A stretch of DNA of 14,462 nt, from assembly GCA_005884335.1 (NCBI GenBank), contig VBCJ01000178.1, positions 1-14,462 on the forward strand. The letters are read 5' to 3'. The stretch is from Betaproteobacteria bacterium (GTDB lineage: Bacteria > Pseudomonadota > Gammaproteobacteria > Burkholderiales > SG8-39). Every line of letters begins with the position of its first letter. Position 1 is the first letter of the stretch. The translations under genes were made by a program, and so were the position numbers. This document shows positions 13,848 to 14,462 of this stretch, in pieces. Under the pieces are notes generated by a model. The model was not told the origin of the DNA, did not search any database, and saw nothing but the letters and a program-made list of their open reading frames with translations.

Positions 13848-14462
13848 AAAGGGAGACCGCGCGCTTTTCGCGGCGCGCGCGCGAACAGCCGGTCGAACAG
13901 CCAGCGCGGCAGGCGGCGAAGCGCAAAGGAAACGAGCGCCATCTGCCAGGGAACGACCGCGAAGCGGCGCTTCCCGGCGATGACGCGGGCAAAGCGCCGT
14001 GCTGCTTCGTCCGCGCCGATGATGAACGGCATCCGGTAGCGGTTCGACGCGGTCATCGCGGTGCGGATATAGCCGGGACAGATCGTGACCACGGCCACGC
14101 CCGAGCCGCGAAGCTCCACGCGCAGACTCTCCAGATAGGTGATTGCTGCCGATTTGGAGGCGCTGTAAGCGCCCCCGCCGGGCAGCCCGCGAAAGCCGGC
14201 GACGCTCGCGATTCCGACCAGCGTGCCGCTGCCGCGCGCGCGCATCGGCGCAACAAACGGCTGAAACGTCACGGCCATTCCGAACACGTTGGTGTCCATG
14301 ATCTTGCGGAAAACGGGAAGGTCCTCCGGATTCTCGGTGGCGGTGCCGACGCTGATGCCCGCATTCGCGATCACGATGTCGGGCGCTCCGAACCGCTCGG
14401 TAAAATCCGCCGCAGCGGCCTGCAGGCTGGTGGCGTCGGTCACGTCCACTTGATAGCAGGAC
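13844..14462 (-). CDS. Short-chain dehydrogenase/reductase, partial at 5' end
   Basis: This is an NAD(P)-dependent short-chain dehydrogenase/reductase cut by the window edge; 205 C-terminal residues are visible and the N-terminal TGxxxGxG cofactor loop lies outside. Classical SDR features are present: the adenine-contacting DVTD near the edge, the IANAGIS motif, the catalytic Ser in GIASVAG, YSASK (Tyr codon at 14167-14165), and the CPGYIRTAM segment. The C-terminus carries a hydrophobic then basic tail (LVSFALRRLPRWLFDRLFAR) that could touch membrane. A GTG at 14449 could be read as a start but lies inside the fold, so the real start is upstream. The substrate is unknown. It overlaps the next gene by four bases. 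Confidence 0.9.
   Translation of the reverse strand, partial: SCYQVDVTDATSLQAAAADFTERFGAPDIVIANAGISVGTATENPEDLPVFRKIMDTNVFGMAVTFQPFVAPMRARGSGTLVGIASVAGFRGLPGGGAYSASKSAAITYLESLRVELRGSGVAVVTICPGYIRTAMTASNRYRMPFIIGADEAARRFARVIAGKRRFAVVPWQMALVSFALRRLPRWLFDRLFARAPRKARGLPL

Overview
This window is GC-rich (roughly two thirds G+C by eye) and densely coding, with gene gaps mostly under 40 bases and several stop/start overlaps. It reads as the chromosome of a proteobacterium, most likely a betaproteobacterium. The reasons are the MerR-type leucine-catabolism regulator LiuR with its operator, a class I polyhydroxyalkanoate synthase of about 590 residues, and the overall gene content. The genus cannot be fixed from the sequence alone. 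I see no rRNA, tRNA, CRISPR array, insertion sequence or phage gene.

Region 1 (74-9579, all minus strand) is one long catabolic operon for leucine/isovalerate. In transcription order it holds isovaleryl-CoA dehydrogenase (liuA), an acetyl-CoA acetyltransferase, a 2-hydroxychromene-2-carboxylate isomerase-like protein, a glutathione S-transferase, methylcrotonyl-CoA carboxylase carboxyltransferase subunit (liuB), an OsmC-family protein, methylglutaconyl-CoA hydratase (liuC), the biotin-bearing methylcrotonyl-CoA carboxylase subunit (liuD) and hydroxymethylglutaryl-CoA lyase (liuE). Together liuA, B+D, C and E carry isovaleryl-CoA through 3-methylcrotonyl-CoA, 3-methylglutaconyl-CoA and HMG-CoA to acetyl-CoA and acetoacetate. 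The thiolase could then split acetoacetyl-CoA, once acetoacetate is activated by an enzyme not present here, or run in the condensing direction.

Region 2 (9580-10060) is the control unit. liuR lies directly upstream of liuA in the same direction. The 61-base gap between them holds a 16-base perfect palindrome placed between a TTGACG -35 box and a TAGAGT -10 box, and this is very probably the LiuR operator and operon promoter.

Region 3 (10187-12996, plus strand) is a divergent two-gene unit: a metallo-beta-lactamase-fold hydrolase followed 5 bases later by phaC. The neighbourhood therefore joins a pathway that makes acetyl-CoA and holds a thiolase to the polymerase of a carbon-storage polyester.

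Region 4 (13017-14462, minus strand, convergent with phaC) is a short-chain dehydrogenase/reductase, cut by the window edge, translationally coupled by a GTGA overlap to a BtuF-like metal/corrinoid-receptor-fold protein with no signal peptide.

Most of this is known biology. The least explained parts are the three thiol/glutathione-type proteins placed inside the leucine operon, the MBL-phaC pair, and the leaderless BtuF-like protein tied to an SDR.
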